A DNA stretch of 64,000 nt from NCBI RefSeq assembly GCF_003818115.1, contig NZ_RPOI01000018.1, forward strand, positions 62,001 to 126,000, given 5' to 3'. A program made the translations under genes and the position numbers. The DNA comes from Citrobacter youngae. Lineage in GTDB: Bacteria > Pseudomonadota > Gammaproteobacteria > Enterobacterales > Enterobacteriaceae. The notes under the pieces were generated by a model. The model ran no database searches and was not told the origin of the DNA. It was given only the letters and a program-made list of their open reading frames with translations. Shown piece after piece: positions 19,283-27,693 of this stretch. Numbering within the stretch: position 1 is the stretch's first letter; every line of letters starts with the position of its first letter.

Positions 19283-21415
19283 ATGTTAAATTGCAAAATC
19301 ACCCCAATTGCCTCCGGGTTGCTGACTTTTTCTTGTCTTGCCGCCTCCCTGTCGGCCCATGCTGATGACACCATTACCGTTACTGCTTCCGCGCCTGCTC
19401 AATCTTCGTTTCCCGAGCAGGAGCCCGCGGCCGCTGAAAAAAAGGCGACGATCGGTAGCCTGGGGCAGCGAGAGTTAATTGATGTTCCGTGGTCGGTACA
19501 AACACTGTCGAAAAAAGTGATTGATCAGCAACAAATCAAAGATGTTAAGGATGTTTATCGCTACATACCGTCAGTTCAGGGAGAGGGGGTTCGACCACAA
19601 ACCCGTGGCATGCAAGGGAGCGTGGTGCAAAACCATATGATTGATGGGCTGAATGCCGTTTCCACCACCGAATATCCGACAGAGCAGTTCCAGAATATAG
19701 ACGTGCTGAGTGGTATCGCGGGTTCACTGTACGGGCCAGCCAACCCGGCGGGGATGTTTAATCTGGTCTCGAAACGCCCTCTGGATACGCTACTGCATCG
19801 GGTTACCGTAGGGCAAGGTACAGGGTCAGGAACGCTGGCATCAATGGATTTCAGCGGGCCTGTCGACGCGGGAGACAGAGTGAAGTACCGCCTCAACCTG
19901 ATGAATGATGAAGGGCACAGTTACACCACCGATAGTCATGTTCGTCGGCAGTACGCGGGATTGGGCCTGGATTTTCAGCTGACCGATAAAACCGTGCTGG
20001 AGAGTAATTTCAGCTATTACCATTATTATGAAAAAGGCATGCCAGGCAGCTTTGCGCTGGCAAAAGGCGTGCAGTTTCCTTCGGCATTCGATCCGACGAA
20101 CAGTAAATATGGTCAGTCATATGCAGGTCATGATGATGAAACGACCACTGCGGACATGCACATCAAGCATGATTTTGACGGTAACTGGATGCTGGATCTG
20201 GGGGCCTTACACCAGGTTGCTGACCGTGAATCGACGGCAGTAACCAACACCCTGACGGATAATCGGGGTCACTACACCACCACGACCTCGAATTCAGCGG
20301 CCAGTCGCTTTACGATCAACAGCTATTTAGCGAACCTGACCGGCAGCATTGATTCCGGCTGGTTGACGCAGGATATCGCGACCGGAATGCGCGGATTTGT
20401 ATGGAAAAACTATAACCCGAGAAATGGGGGAACCTTTACGCTGGGGCATTCTTCACTTGATCAACATCCCGACTATCCGCGCCCGCCTTATCCTGACTTT
20501 ACTAATCGCTATCATTCGGCGACCACTACGCAGCATGCATTTCTGTTAAGCGATACGCTGCATTTCACTCCGCAATGGAGTTTGTTGCTGTCTGGCAGCG
20601 AAAACTTGTTTACCGTCAGCAACTATAACAAATCCGGTCATGAAACCAGTCGCCAAAAGGATAACGGCATGAGCGGCTCCGCCAGCCTGATGTATAAACC
20701 GGTTGAGAACGTCACGCTGTACACCACCTGGGCTGACAGTTTGCAGCAGGGCGATACCGCACCTGCCGGGGCCAGCAATGCAGGACATGTGCTGGATCCG
20801 TACCGCAGCCATCAGGTGGAGGTGGGGGCAAAATATGCGCCCGTCAAAGATCTGCTGCTCACCGCGGCGCTATTTGAAGCAAAACGTCCCTTTGCTTATA
20901 CCAACGACAACGGCGAATTTGCTCAGGACGGTACGCAGAAAAACCGTGGGCTGGAACTGATGGCTGATGGGCATATCACGGATAATTTACGGGTGTTAGG
21001 GGGAGCCGCCTGGTTGGACCCCATGCTGCACAACACTGCCGCCAGTAATGCAGATGGTAAGCAGGTTGTCGGCTTGCCACGCTTTACCTCGAATGTGCTG
21101 GCAGTCTATAGCATTGAACAGGTTCAGGGACTGGATGTGGATGCCAACGTGCATTACGTCGGACGTCGGGCTACCGATAACGCGAATGATACCTGGGTAG
21201 GCAGTTATACCACGGTGGATATTGGTAGCCGTTATGCCACCAGACTGTGGAACACACCCACGACTTTCCGGTTTGATATCACTAACCTGACCGACCGCCG
21301 CTACTGGACCAACATTGTCCCCGGCGCGTTGACGGGTTATACGGGGGCCGGGGCGGCCAGTGCGCAACTGGGCGCCCCACGTCAGGCGCAGATTTCCGTT
21401 CAGGTTGATTTTTAA
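19283..21415 (+). CDS. TonB-dependent outer-membrane receptor (predicted molybdenum/chelate uptake)
   Basis: A 710-residue siderophore-type receptor. It has a signal peptide (CKITPIASGLLTFSCLAASLSAHA), a TonB box DDTITVTAS, a plug domain (RELIDVPWSVQTLSKKVIDQQ, LSGIAGSLYGPANPAGMFNLVSK) and a 22-strand barrel ending in FRFDITNLTDRRYW and a terminal Phe. A GTG at 19214 extends the frame by 23 basic residues but gives an implausible signal, so ATG 19283 is chosen. No Fur box was found; a ModE-like box lies upstream. The binding protein gene follows after nine bases. Receptor family members carry ferric siderophores; Mo is inferred from regulation and neighbours. Confidence 0.88.
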   Translation: MLNCKITPIASGLLTFSCLAASLSAHADDTITVTASAPAQSSFPEQEPAAAEKKATIGSLGQRELIDVPWSVQTLSKKVIDQQQIKDVKDVYRYIPSVQGEGVRPQTRGMQGSVVQNHMIDGLNAVSTTEYPTEQFQNIDVLSGIAGSLYGPANPAGMFNLVSKRPLDTLLHRVTVGQGTGSGTLASMDFSGPVDAGDRVKYRLNLMNDEGHSYTTDSHVRRQYAGLGLDFQLTDKTVLESNFSYYHYYEKGMPGSFALAKGVQFPSAFDPTNSKYGQSYAGHDDETTTADMHIKHDFDGNWMLDLGALHQVADRESTAVTNTLTDNRGHYTTTTSNSAASRFTINSYLANLTGSIDSGWLTQDIATGMRGFVWKNYNPRNGGTFTLGHSSLDQHPDYPRPPYPDFTNRYHSATTTQHAFLLSDTLHFTPQWSLLLSGSENLFTVSNYNKSGHETSRQKDNGMSGSASLMYKPVENVTLYTTWADSLQQGDTAPAGASNAGHVLDPYRSHQVEVGAKYAPVKDLLLTAALFEAKRPFAYTNDNGEFAQDGTQKNRGLELMADGHITDNLRVLGGAAWLDPMLHNTAASNADGKQVVGLPRFTSNVLAVYSIEQVQGLDVDANVHYVGRRATDNANDTWVGSYTTVDIGSRYATRLWNTPTTFRFDITNLTDRRYWTNIVPGALTGYTGAGAASAQLGAPRQAQISVQVDF

Positions 21416-21424
21416 GGATTGCTG

Positions 21425-22435
21425 ATGAAAACGTGCCACACATGGTTGCTCTGTGTGTGGCTGGCGTTTCCCGCCCTGGCCACGCGTCAGGTTGTGGATG
21501 ATGCCGGTCACACTGTAACCGTCCCCACACAAGTTCAACGTATTGCGGATAGCTGGTTTGCCCATCACTCGGTGTTGATGACGCTGGGGGCGGGACGTCA
21601 GATTGTCGCCACCGTCAACCATCCACAGAGCCAGCCGTGGATGTTCAAAATAAACCCATCGCTGAATCAGGCCTTACAAATTCACGGGACGTCATTCAAT
21701 AGCGAGGCCCTGCTGGCTCTGCATACCGATGTTCTGTTTGTCGCAAAGGGCAAGGGGGATGCGCAGAGTTACAACCAGGCGGGTATCCCGACGCTGGAAA
21801 TGGCATTTACTGATTATCCTTCGATGGAAAAGTCAGTCACGACCACGGCGGACGTGTTAGGCACGGATCAGGCTCGCGCCAGGGCGGTGGCATATAATCA
21901 ATTTTTAACCCGCACTATTGCGGATGTTCGCGCGAAAACGGCGACATTAGCGGAAAATCAGCGCCCGCGGGTTCTGCACATTCAGTCGCTGAACCCACTG
22001 AAAGTCGACGGTAGAAACACGTTGATTGATACCTGGATTGCGCTCTCTGGTGGGCGGAACGTCGCCGGGGAAGTGGACGGTAACATGAAAGAAGTCTCAC
22101 CCGAGCGGGTGCTGTATTGGCAGCCGGAGGTGATTATTCTCGGGGCGGGATGTGGCGATATTGCCAGTTCACCTTATGCAGCGTTGTTCAAAGAGCTTAA
22201 CGCGGTGAAACAGGGCAAAGTCTGGCGCAATCCGGCGGGCGTCTTCCCCTGGGATCGCTATGGAACCGAAAGCGCGTTGCAGTTGCAGTGGGCCGCGTCA
22301 AAGCTGCATCCAGCACTGTTTGGCGGCCTGGATATGGTTAACGTAACCCGCGATTTTTACCGCCAGTTTTTTGATTATTCGCTTAGCGAGGCGCAGGCGA
22401 AGCGGATTTTAGCCGGGCTACCCCCACAGGGGTAA
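21425..22435 (+). CDS. Periplasmic binding protein, FecB/BtuF-type (first of two)
   Basis: The 336-residue product has a Sec signal (KTCHTWLLCVWLAFPALA) and a class III (helical backbone) binding-protein fold: DDAGHTVTVPTQVQRIADSW, LLALHTDVLFVAKGKGD, NQAGIPTLEMAFTDYP, SPERVLYWQPEVIILGAG. Members bind chelated iron, cobalamin or, in MolA, molybdate/tungstate. ATG 21425 has AAGGA six bases upstream and is preferred over TTG 21419. It starts nine bases after the receptor stop and is co-transcribed with it. It is paralogous to the next gene, which is unusual within one locus. Confidence 0.83.
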   Translation: MKTCHTWLLCVWLAFPALATRQVVDDAGHTVTVPTQVQRIADSWFAHHSVLMTLGAGRQIVATVNHPQSQPWMFKINPSLNQALQIHGTSFNSEALLALHTDVLFVAKGKGDAQSYNQAGIPTLEMAFTDYPSMEKSVTTTADVLGTDQARARAVAYNQFLTRTIADVRAKTATLAENQRPRVLHIQSLNPLKVDGRNTLIDTWIALSGGRNVAGEVDGNMKEVSPERVLYWQPEVIILGAGCGDIASSPYAALFKELNAVKQGKVWRNPAGVFPWDRYGTESALQLQWAASKLHPALFGGLDMVNVTRDFYRQFFDYSLSEAQAKRILAGLPPQG

Positions 22436-22547
22436 AGCGGGAAGCGCTGACGGGCAAATGCAGGCCAGTTCAGGGTTACACACTGTATTTGCCGTGACGA
22501 ACCGCGTGGCGGTATACCGTGTCTGGCGATAATGGGTTGCCAGCTAT

Positions 22548-22575
22548 CACGTTATATAATTTAATGCATATCGAA
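22548..22575. promoter_or_regulatory. Second, weaker ModE-like operator
   Basis: The halves CACGTTATATA (22548-22558) and TGCATATCGAA (22565-22575) with a six-base spacer resemble the site at 19150 in spacing and in the flanking CG...CG arrangement. They match the recalled ModE consensus at about 15 of 21 positions. It lies just upstream of the second binding-protein gene, implying a second promoter inside the locus. Confidence 0.5.
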
Positions 22576-22590
22576 TTTTTCCCAGTCCAG

Positions 22591-23655
22591 ATGGTATCTA
22601 TGTTAACTCTTCGCTCTTTTGTGCTGGTTTGCGCCAGCATGTTTTTTGCCTTTTCCGCACAGGCGGATCGCACTATCACCGATCAGCTTGGGCGTCAGGT
22701 TACAATCCCTGACCATGTCGATAAGGTGGTTGTGCTGCAACACCAGACGCTGAATATTCTGGTGCAACTGGATGCTGCGCAGGATATCGTCGGCGTGATG
22801 TCGAGCTGGAAAAAACAGCTTGGGCCTGAGTTTGCCCGGTTTATGCCGACAATAACTACGCTGCCTACGCCTGGCGATCTCACCAGCGTGAATATCGAAA
22901 GTTTGCTGGCGATTCATCCGCAGGTAGTGTTTGTCGCCAACTATGCGCCCGCTGAGATGATCCAGCAGATTCAGAATGCCGGTATCCCGGTGGTGGCTAT
23001 CTCGTTACGTCAGGATATTGCCGGGCAACAGAATAAAATGAACCCGACAATGGCTGATGAAGAGCAGGTCTACAACGAAGGCTTAAAGCAGGGGATCCGC
23101 CTGATTGCGGATGTGGTAGGGCGTAAAACGCAGGCGGAAACGTTGATCAATTACGTCTTTACGGCGCGAGCAAAATTCAATGCGCCAGTTGCGGCCATAC
23201 CGGAAGCGCAAAAGGTTCGCATTTATATGGCTAACCCTGACCTTATGACCTACGGTTCCGGGAAATACACCGGCCTGATGATGCAACATGCGGGTGGGTT
23301 AAATGTGGCGGCGGCCAGCGTGAAAGGCGCGCGTCAGGTGGCGCTTGAGCAGGTGCTGGCGTGGAACCCGCAGGTGATTTTTGTTCAGGACCGATATCCG
23401 CAGGTGGTCAAAGAGATCCAAAACGATCCTAACTGGCAGGGAATTGACGCGGTGAAAAATCATCGTGTCTGGCTGATGCCTGAATATGCCAAAGCCTGGG
23501 GTTATCCGATGCCGGAAGCATTGGCAATAGGTGAGTTGTGGATGGCCAAAAAACTTTACCCGGATGCCTATAAAAATGTCGATGTGGATGCGCAGGCGCA
23601 GGATTACTATCAACGTTTTTATCGTGTGAACTGGCAGTCAGATGCTGCTAAGTAA
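22591..23655 (+). CDS. Periplasmic binding protein, FecB/MolA-type (second of two)
   Basis: The 354-residue product has a Sec signal (LTLRSFVLVCASMFFAFSAQA) and a class III binding fold: ITDQLGRQVTIPDHVDKVVVLQHQTL, IESLLAIHPQVVFVANYAP, RIYMANPDLMTYGSGKYTG, ALEQVLAWNPQVIFVQDRYP. The frame opens at 22519, but a start at 22591 (or 22600) gives a proper signal peptide. Its 3' end overlaps the permease gene by 14 bases, so this protein is the likely main partner of the permease. MolA of Haemophilus is the family member known to bind molybdate; no ligand residue can be fixed here. Confidence 0.83.
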   Translation: MVSMLTLRSFVLVCASMFFAFSAQADRTITDQLGRQVTIPDHVDKVVVLQHQTLNILVQLDAAQDIVGVMSSWKKQLGPEFARFMPTITTLPTPGDLTSVNIESLLAIHPQVVFVANYAPAEMIQQIQNAGIPVVAISLRQDIAGQQNKMNPTMADEEQVYNEGLKQGIRLIADVVGRKTQAETLINYVFTARAKFNAPVAAIPEAQKVRIYMANPDLMTYGSGKYTGLMMQHAGGLNVAAASVKGARQVALEQVLAWNPQVIFVQDRYPQVVKEIQNDPNWQGIDAVKNHRVWLMPEYAKAWGYPMPEALAIGELWMAKKLYPDAYKNVDVDAQAQDYYQRFYRVNWQSDAAK

Positions 23656-24646
23656 ACGGGATTTCCCCTTGCAATCATTACTGATAGCAGGGGTGTTGGT
23701 GCTGGGGGTCAGTTCGCTGTGTCTTGGACAATATCCGCTGTCACTTCGTGAAGTGTTTTATCAACTCACCCATTTTGGCGATGCGCAGGGTATTGCCAGT
23801 CAGGTGATATGGACAGTCAGACTACCGCGTATTCTGATGGCGTTGCTGGCGGGGGGCGCGCTGGGATTGTGCGGCGCTACCTTGCAAGGGGTGTTTCACA
23901 ACCCATTGGTCGACCCGCACATCATAGGCGTAACCTCGGGGGCGGCCTTCGGCGGGACGCTGGCGATTCTGCTGGGTCTTGAGCCGTGGCTGATGATGGG
24001 GTCAACCTTCTTCTTCGGTCTGGCAGCGCTCATTCTGGTATATGCCATTGCGGCCTTACAAGGGCTGGAAAATACGCTGGTGCTGATCTTATCTGGCATT
24101 ATTTTAAGTGGTTTTTTTGCCGCGCTGGTGAGCCTGATTCAATACCAGGCCGATACGGAAGAAACCTTGCCGAACATCGTATTCTGGCTGCTGGGCAGTT
24201 TTGCCACGGCTAACTGGCATAAAGTCCTGCTGCTGGCGATCCCGGTATCCATTGCGGCGACGATGTTGTACCAGTTGCGCTGGCGGATAAATCTGTTATC
24301 GCTCAATGATAAAGATGCTAAAGCGCTGGGCGTGGCGGTGGTTCCGCTGCGGCGTAGCGTGCTGGTGTGCTGCGCGTTTTTAGTTGCCGCTCAGGTGGCG
24401 GTCAGTGGCAGCATTGCCTGGGTTGGGCTGGTTATTCCCCATCTTGCGCGGTTGCTGGTGGGGGTTGATCATCGTCGCTTGCTCCCGTGTGCTTTTTGGA
24501 TGGGAGGTGGTTTTATGATTGCGGTTGATGATATCGCCCGCACTCTGATGCATGCGGAAATACCGCTTGGGATCATCACCGCGTTGCTCGGCGCACCGCT
24601 GTTTGCCTTCTTGCTCATTCGTACCAGTCGTCGGGGGAAACAATGA
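23642..24646 (+). CDS. FecCD/BtuC/MolB-family ABC permease
   Basis: A 334-residue inner-membrane permease with about ten hydrophobic segments and the family signatures RLPRILMALLAGGALGLCGATLQGVFHNPLVDPHIIGVTSGA, GSFATANWHK, and GSIAWVGLVIPHLARLLVGVDHR. It would function as a homodimer. The start overlaps the preceding gene and its stop overlaps the ATPase start (ATGA). A single FecCD permease next to one ATPase matches the MolBC type rather than the two-permease FecCD type. Confidence 0.9.
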   Translation: MLLSKRDFPLQSLLIAGVLVLGVSSLCLGQYPLSLREVFYQLTHFGDAQGIASQVIWTVRLPRILMALLAGGALGLCGATLQGVFHNPLVDPHIIGVTSGAAFGGTLAILLGLEPWLMMGSTFFFGLAALILVYAIAALQGLENTLVLILSGIILSGFFAALVSLIQYQADTEETLPNIVFWLLGSFATANWHKVLLLAIPVSIAATMLYQLRWRINLLSLNDKDAKALGVAVVPLRRSVLVCCAFLVAAQVAVSGSIAWVGLVIPHLARLLVGVDHRRLLPCAFWMGGGFMIAVDDIARTLMHAEIPLGIITALLGAPLFAFLLIRTSRRGKQ

Positions 24647-25395
24647 CATCTATTGCGCTCAGCGTGAATCAGCTTAGCTATGGCTATCGCTCTCCACTGT
24701 TTGACCCCCTCACTTTTCAGTGTCAGAAAGGCCAGATCTGGGCGGTGCTTGGGCGAAACGGTCTGGGTAAGAGCACGCTGCTGGATACGCTCACGGGCAC
24801 GCGACCCGCGCTGGGCGGGAGTATTGATGTTCATGGGGGGATAGGCATTGTGGCCCAGCATTGCCATCTGCCGTTTCCCTATACGGTGAGCGACGTGGTG
24901 TTGATGGGGCGGGCGCAGCACGTAAAATTGTTTGCTCAGCCCAGCCGCCAGGATCAACAACGGGCGGAGCAGGCGCTGGAACAGCTAAACATTGCGCATC
25001 TCGCCGCCACATCGTTTAGCTCACTTTCTGGCGGTCAGCAGCAACTGGTGATGATTGCCCGTGCTCTGGTTACAGAATGCCAGACGCTGTTGCTTGATGA
25101 GCCATGTTCAGCGCTGGATCTTGCCAATCAGCAGGTCGTGCTGCAGCTCATCAGCGATTTGGCACACCGGCAGGGGTGTAGCGTGCTTTTCTCGACGCAC
25201 GATCCGTTGCACGCCTTACAGATTGCAACTCATACGCTGCTGTTGCTTCCTGAGGGAAAATGGCTGGCAGGGCCGACGGACGGCGTGGTGACAGAAGATA
25301 ATCTGTTCCAGGCCTATGGCTTGCCATTGCGAAAATTCAGTGTGGAAAACTATCAGACACCGTTTATTGCGCCGCTGTTTGCTATCCACCGCTAA
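24643..25395 (+). CDS. ABC transporter ATPase, FecE/MolC-type
   Basis: A 250-residue ATPase. Walker A is GRNGLGKST, the signature LSGGQQQLVMIARAL, Walker B TLLLDEPCSALD and the switch STHD. The N-terminal YGYRSPLFDPLTFQCQKGQIWAVLG resembles chelate-type ATPases. It overlaps the permease gene by four bases. Its 3' end overlaps the convergent ModA-like gene by 14 bases, a tight fit that suggests both have long been together. Confidence 0.9.
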   Translation: MTSIALSVNQLSYGYRSPLFDPLTFQCQKGQIWAVLGRNGLGKSTLLDTLTGTRPALGGSIDVHGGIGIVAQHCHLPFPYTVSDVVLMGRAQHVKLFAQPSRQDQQRAEQALEQLNIAHLAATSFSSLSGGQQQLVMIARALVTECQTLLLDEPCSALDLANQQVVLQLISDLAHRQGCSVLFSTHDPLHALQIATHTLLLLPEGKWLAGPTDGVVTEDNLFQAYGLPLRKFSVENYQTPFIAPLFAIHR

Positions 25396-26104
25396 CAGGC
25401 AAGAAACCGGCGGCGGTCAGCAACGCCTGACCGTCGTGGGCAAGCATAAATTTAACCAGTCTCATCACCTCTTCAGAAGCATCGAGCACCGCCAGTTGGT
25501 ATTCACACAAGATGTTCTGTTCCGCAGGAATAGCAACGTAGCGAACATCGGACGGTGAACCGAGTGCTTTTGCATAATGTGCGTAACCAATAAACAGATC
25601 GGCCAACCCCTGGCGAAGAAGCCAACTGCTTGCCAATTCTCCTGGCGGGATGCTGAGCGTATCGCGGCCACCAACCAGTGGCAGGGCGCGTGCACGAAGC
25701 TGTCGTCCAAGTCCCGGTTCCAGTGCATCCATGTTATCGAAAAATGTCCAGGTATAATCACCGGAAGGGTCGCAGCCCGGTGTGGATGTGCCAATACGCA
25801 GCACCGGGTCGCGTAGTAAATCCAGCCATTCACCGCGCCGGTTGGTAACCAGGCCCAGTTGATTCCAGCACAGTGTATGCGTGGAAACGGCCCGGTGTGT
25901 GTCCAGTAGTCGTTGCGGATGTGCCCGATTTGCACTGGCGAACAGAGCACACGGTTCCCCGGCTTCAATACGCTCGCGCAGCAAACCTGCCGGGCCATAG
26001 CCAACGTTGACCTCAATGCCGCTAAGGCGGGTGAACTGATTGAGTAGTGGGGTAAATGCCAGTCGTAAACTTCCCGCAGCAAGGAGGGTGATTGAAGATG
26101 GCAT
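25382..26104 (-). CDS. ModA-like molybdate-binding protein without signal peptide
   Basis: A 240-residue class II periplasmic-binding fold of the ModA/WtpA type: SSITLLAAGSLRLAFTPLLNQF, FTRLSGIEVNVGYGPAGLLRERI, GTSTPGCDPSGDY, and YVAIPAEQNILCEYQLAVL. ModA normally begins with an export signal; here the first Met directly precedes the first beta strand. The longer frame to 26326 adds charged sequence, not a signal. It may be a cytoplasmic oxyanion sensor or store. It is convergent with the transporter genes and divergent from an MBL-fold gene, with a palindrome ACATCA-TT-TGATGT at 26202-26215 between. Confidence 0.72.
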   Translation of the reverse strand: MPSSITLLAAGSLRLAFTPLLNQFTRLSGIEVNVGYGPAGLLRERIEAGEPCALFASANRAHPQRLLDTHRAVSTHTLCWNQLGLVTNRRGEWLDLLRDPVLRIGTSTPGCDPSGDYTWTFFDNMDALEPGLGRQLRARALPLVGGRDTLSIPPGELASSWLLRQGLADLFIGYAHYAKALGSPSDVRYVAIPAEQNILCEYQLAVLDASEEVMRLVKFMLAHDGQALLTAAGFLPVSGG

Positions 26105-26201
26105 GATATCTGATCTCTGGGCTATGGCAGTTATGCGAAGAAGATGAATGATACGCCCTGCACAAGGGACTTTGAAGGCATCTGATGATGCCATTTCGCT
26201 T

Positions 26202-26215
26202 ACATCATTTGATGT
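26202..26215. promoter_or_regulatory. Palindromic operator candidate
   Basis: ACATCA and TGATGT are perfect inverted arms around TT, in the divergent promoter region between the ModA-like gene and the MBL-fold gene. The cognate regulator is unknown; it does not match a ModE box. Confidence 0.35.
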
Positions 26216-26345
26216 TGTAGTCACTTTCAAAGGGTTATTTGATCCAGCGTGCGGTGGGATGCTGACGCTGTCTTTTTTTGTTCTATGCTTTGACCGTAAT
26301 AAAAGATCCTGAACGGAAGAGAGCATACGTGCAGGGGGAAGACAA

Positions 26346-27143
26346 ATGACAATCTTGTGTAAGACCTGCGGAACGTCCTATGACGATACGCATGGGGCTA
26401 TAACGCATTGCAAAATCTGCGAAGATGAGCGCCAGTATGTTCCCGTTACCGGACAATCATGGTTCGATCCAGCCGCGCTTCACGCGACGCATACGAATAA
26501 ATGGCTGCAGCATGAGCGTTCGCTACTGAGTATTCAGACCGTGCCACGGTTTGCCATTAACCAACGGACATTTTTGCTACGCACCCCGCAGGGGAATGTG
26601 CTCTGGGATTGTATTGCGAATCTGGACCCGGCCACGCAGACGCTCATCACCGCGCTGGGTGGGTTGAGTGCCATTGCCATTTCGCATCCTCACTACTACT
26701 CCACGATGCAGGATTGGGCGGCAGCATTCGATGCACCAATCTATCTGCATGCTGACGATCGCCAGTGGATTATGCGTGACAGTCCCTCTATTCGGCTATG
26801 GGAAAGCGATGTGCATAAAGTGCTTCCTACCGTGACGTTGTTACGCCTGGGCGGACATTTTGCGGGGGGGAGTATTATGCATATTGATGATGGGGAGGGG
26901 ATAATCCTTGTGGGCGATATTTTGCAGGTCACTCCCGGTGCGGATGCTGTGTCGTTTATGTGGAGCTACCCCAATATGCTGCCATTGCCGGCAAGCGCGG
27001 TTATCCACATTATGCACGCGTTGCAGGATGTAAGATTCGACCGACTCTATGGCGCGTTTGAAGGTCAGGATATTAAATCCAACGCCAGACAGATTGTGGT
27101 GCGATCGGTGCAGAAGTATCTTGCTTGTCTGCGCAAAGAATAG
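26346..27143 (+). CDS. Zinc-ribbon plus MBL-fold hydrolase-like protein
   Basis: The 265-residue product starts with a two-CxxC zinc ribbon (CKTCGTSYDDTHGAITHCKIC) and continues as a metallo-beta-lactamase fold. The metal motif is degenerate: SHPHYYSTMQDW replaces HxHxDH, while GGHFAGG and the Asp in ILVGDILQV are kept. Catalysis with a normal di-metal centre is therefore doubtful. It is divergent from the ModA-like gene and upstream of the tRNAs. I cannot name a substrate. Confidence 0.8.
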   Translation: MTILCKTCGTSYDDTHGAITHCKICEDERQYVPVTGQSWFDPAALHATHTNKWLQHERSLLSIQTVPRFAINQRTFLLRTPQGNVLWDCIANLDPATQTLITALGGLSAIAISHPHYYSTMQDWAAAFDAPIYLHADDRQWIMRDSPSIRLWESDVHKVLPTVTLLRLGGHFAGGSIMHIDDGEGIILVGDILQVTPGADAVSFMWSYPNMLPLPASAVIHIMHALQDVRFDRLYGAFEGQDIKSNARQIVVRSVQKYLACLRKE

Positions 27144-27172
27144 AATGGGTTTCAGGAGAACGTTTGAGAATT

Positions 27173-27204
27173 TAGCACCAAATCAAAGGGATATGATTTG
27201 GTGC
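27173..27204 (-). terminator. Hairpin at 3' end of the tRNA-Val transcript
   Basis: GCACCAAATCA and TGATTTGGTGC form a perfect 11-base-pair stem that includes the CCA end of the last tRNA. On the minus strand it is followed by TAAATTCTC, a poor T tract, so it may be a processing signal as much as a terminator. Confidence 0.55.
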
Positions 27205-27275
27205 GTCCGAGTGGACTCGAACCACCGACCCCCACCATGTCAAGGTGGTGCTCTAACCAACTGAGCTACGGACGC
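27199..27275 (-). tRNA. valW: tRNA-Val(GAC), second of pair
   Basis: The minus strand reads GCGTCCGTAGCTCAGTTGG at the 5' end, has a D-loop GGTTAG, the anticodon loop CTTGACA (anticodon GAC), the T-arm GGTTCGAGTCC and an encoded CCA end. All four arms pair. It follows the first copy after three bases; the pair corresponds to E. coli valV-valW. The assignment of V and W to each copy follows remembered E. coli sequences. Confidence 0.96.
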
Positions 27276-27278
27276 AAA

Positions 27279-27355
27279 TGGTGCGTTCAATTGGACTCGA
27301 ACCAACGACCCCCACCATGTCAAGGTGGTGCTCTAACCAACTGAGCTATGAACGC
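27279..27355 (-). tRNA. valV: tRNA-Val(GAC), first of pair
   Basis: The minus strand begins GCGTTCATAGCTCAGTTGG and differs from the second copy only in the acceptor stem and T-arm, with compensating changes (GCGTTCA pairs with TGAACGC). The anticodon is GAC and CCA is encoded. It is promoter-proximal on the minus strand. Confidence 0.96.
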
Positions 27356-27577
27356 AACGTTGTAGGTGACAACGGGGACGAATATTAGCGGCACAGACCG
27401 AATGAGGCAAGAGGGAATTAGCATTTTTCTGCATGTTTTCACTCGATTGCAGAGTAATTAAGCAAGTTGACTATATTTTGTTGATTTTGCAGCGTGTTTT
27501 TTATTCAGACAGCGAACTGGAGCATACCAGGGTCGGTTTGAATGACAGGGGCGCTCAGACTTTACGCGCTGTAAGGG

Positions 27578-27690
27578 TAGTAGTTTCTATTTTCTCTGGG
27601 GTAGTGAAAGGGGTAAAACGCCTGAGCGGCTTGCTGTCACGCCTATCGGGAAGCCCACACTGTAGTTGATGTGACAGGCTTCGCTGCGTA
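27578..27690 (-). pseudogene. Remnant of glutathione peroxidase (btuE-like) gene
   Basis: About 70 bases from 27580 (TTCTATTTTCTCTGGGGTAG...) align with the btuE 3' end at 55503-55571, and 27648-27682 (GGGAAGCCCACACTGTAGTTG...) align with 55688-55720. The intervening ~115 bases of btuE are missing. No frame is open across it. It is therefore a deleted, diverged relict of a second gpx copy, on the same strand orientation as btuE. Confidence 0.75.
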
Positions 27691-27693
27691 CGC

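Noticed and set aside
27199..27355. tRNA-Val pair as an integration (att) site for a genomic island
   Set aside because: No integrase gene and no partial copy of the tRNA 3' end was seen on either side, so site-specific integration is not supported.
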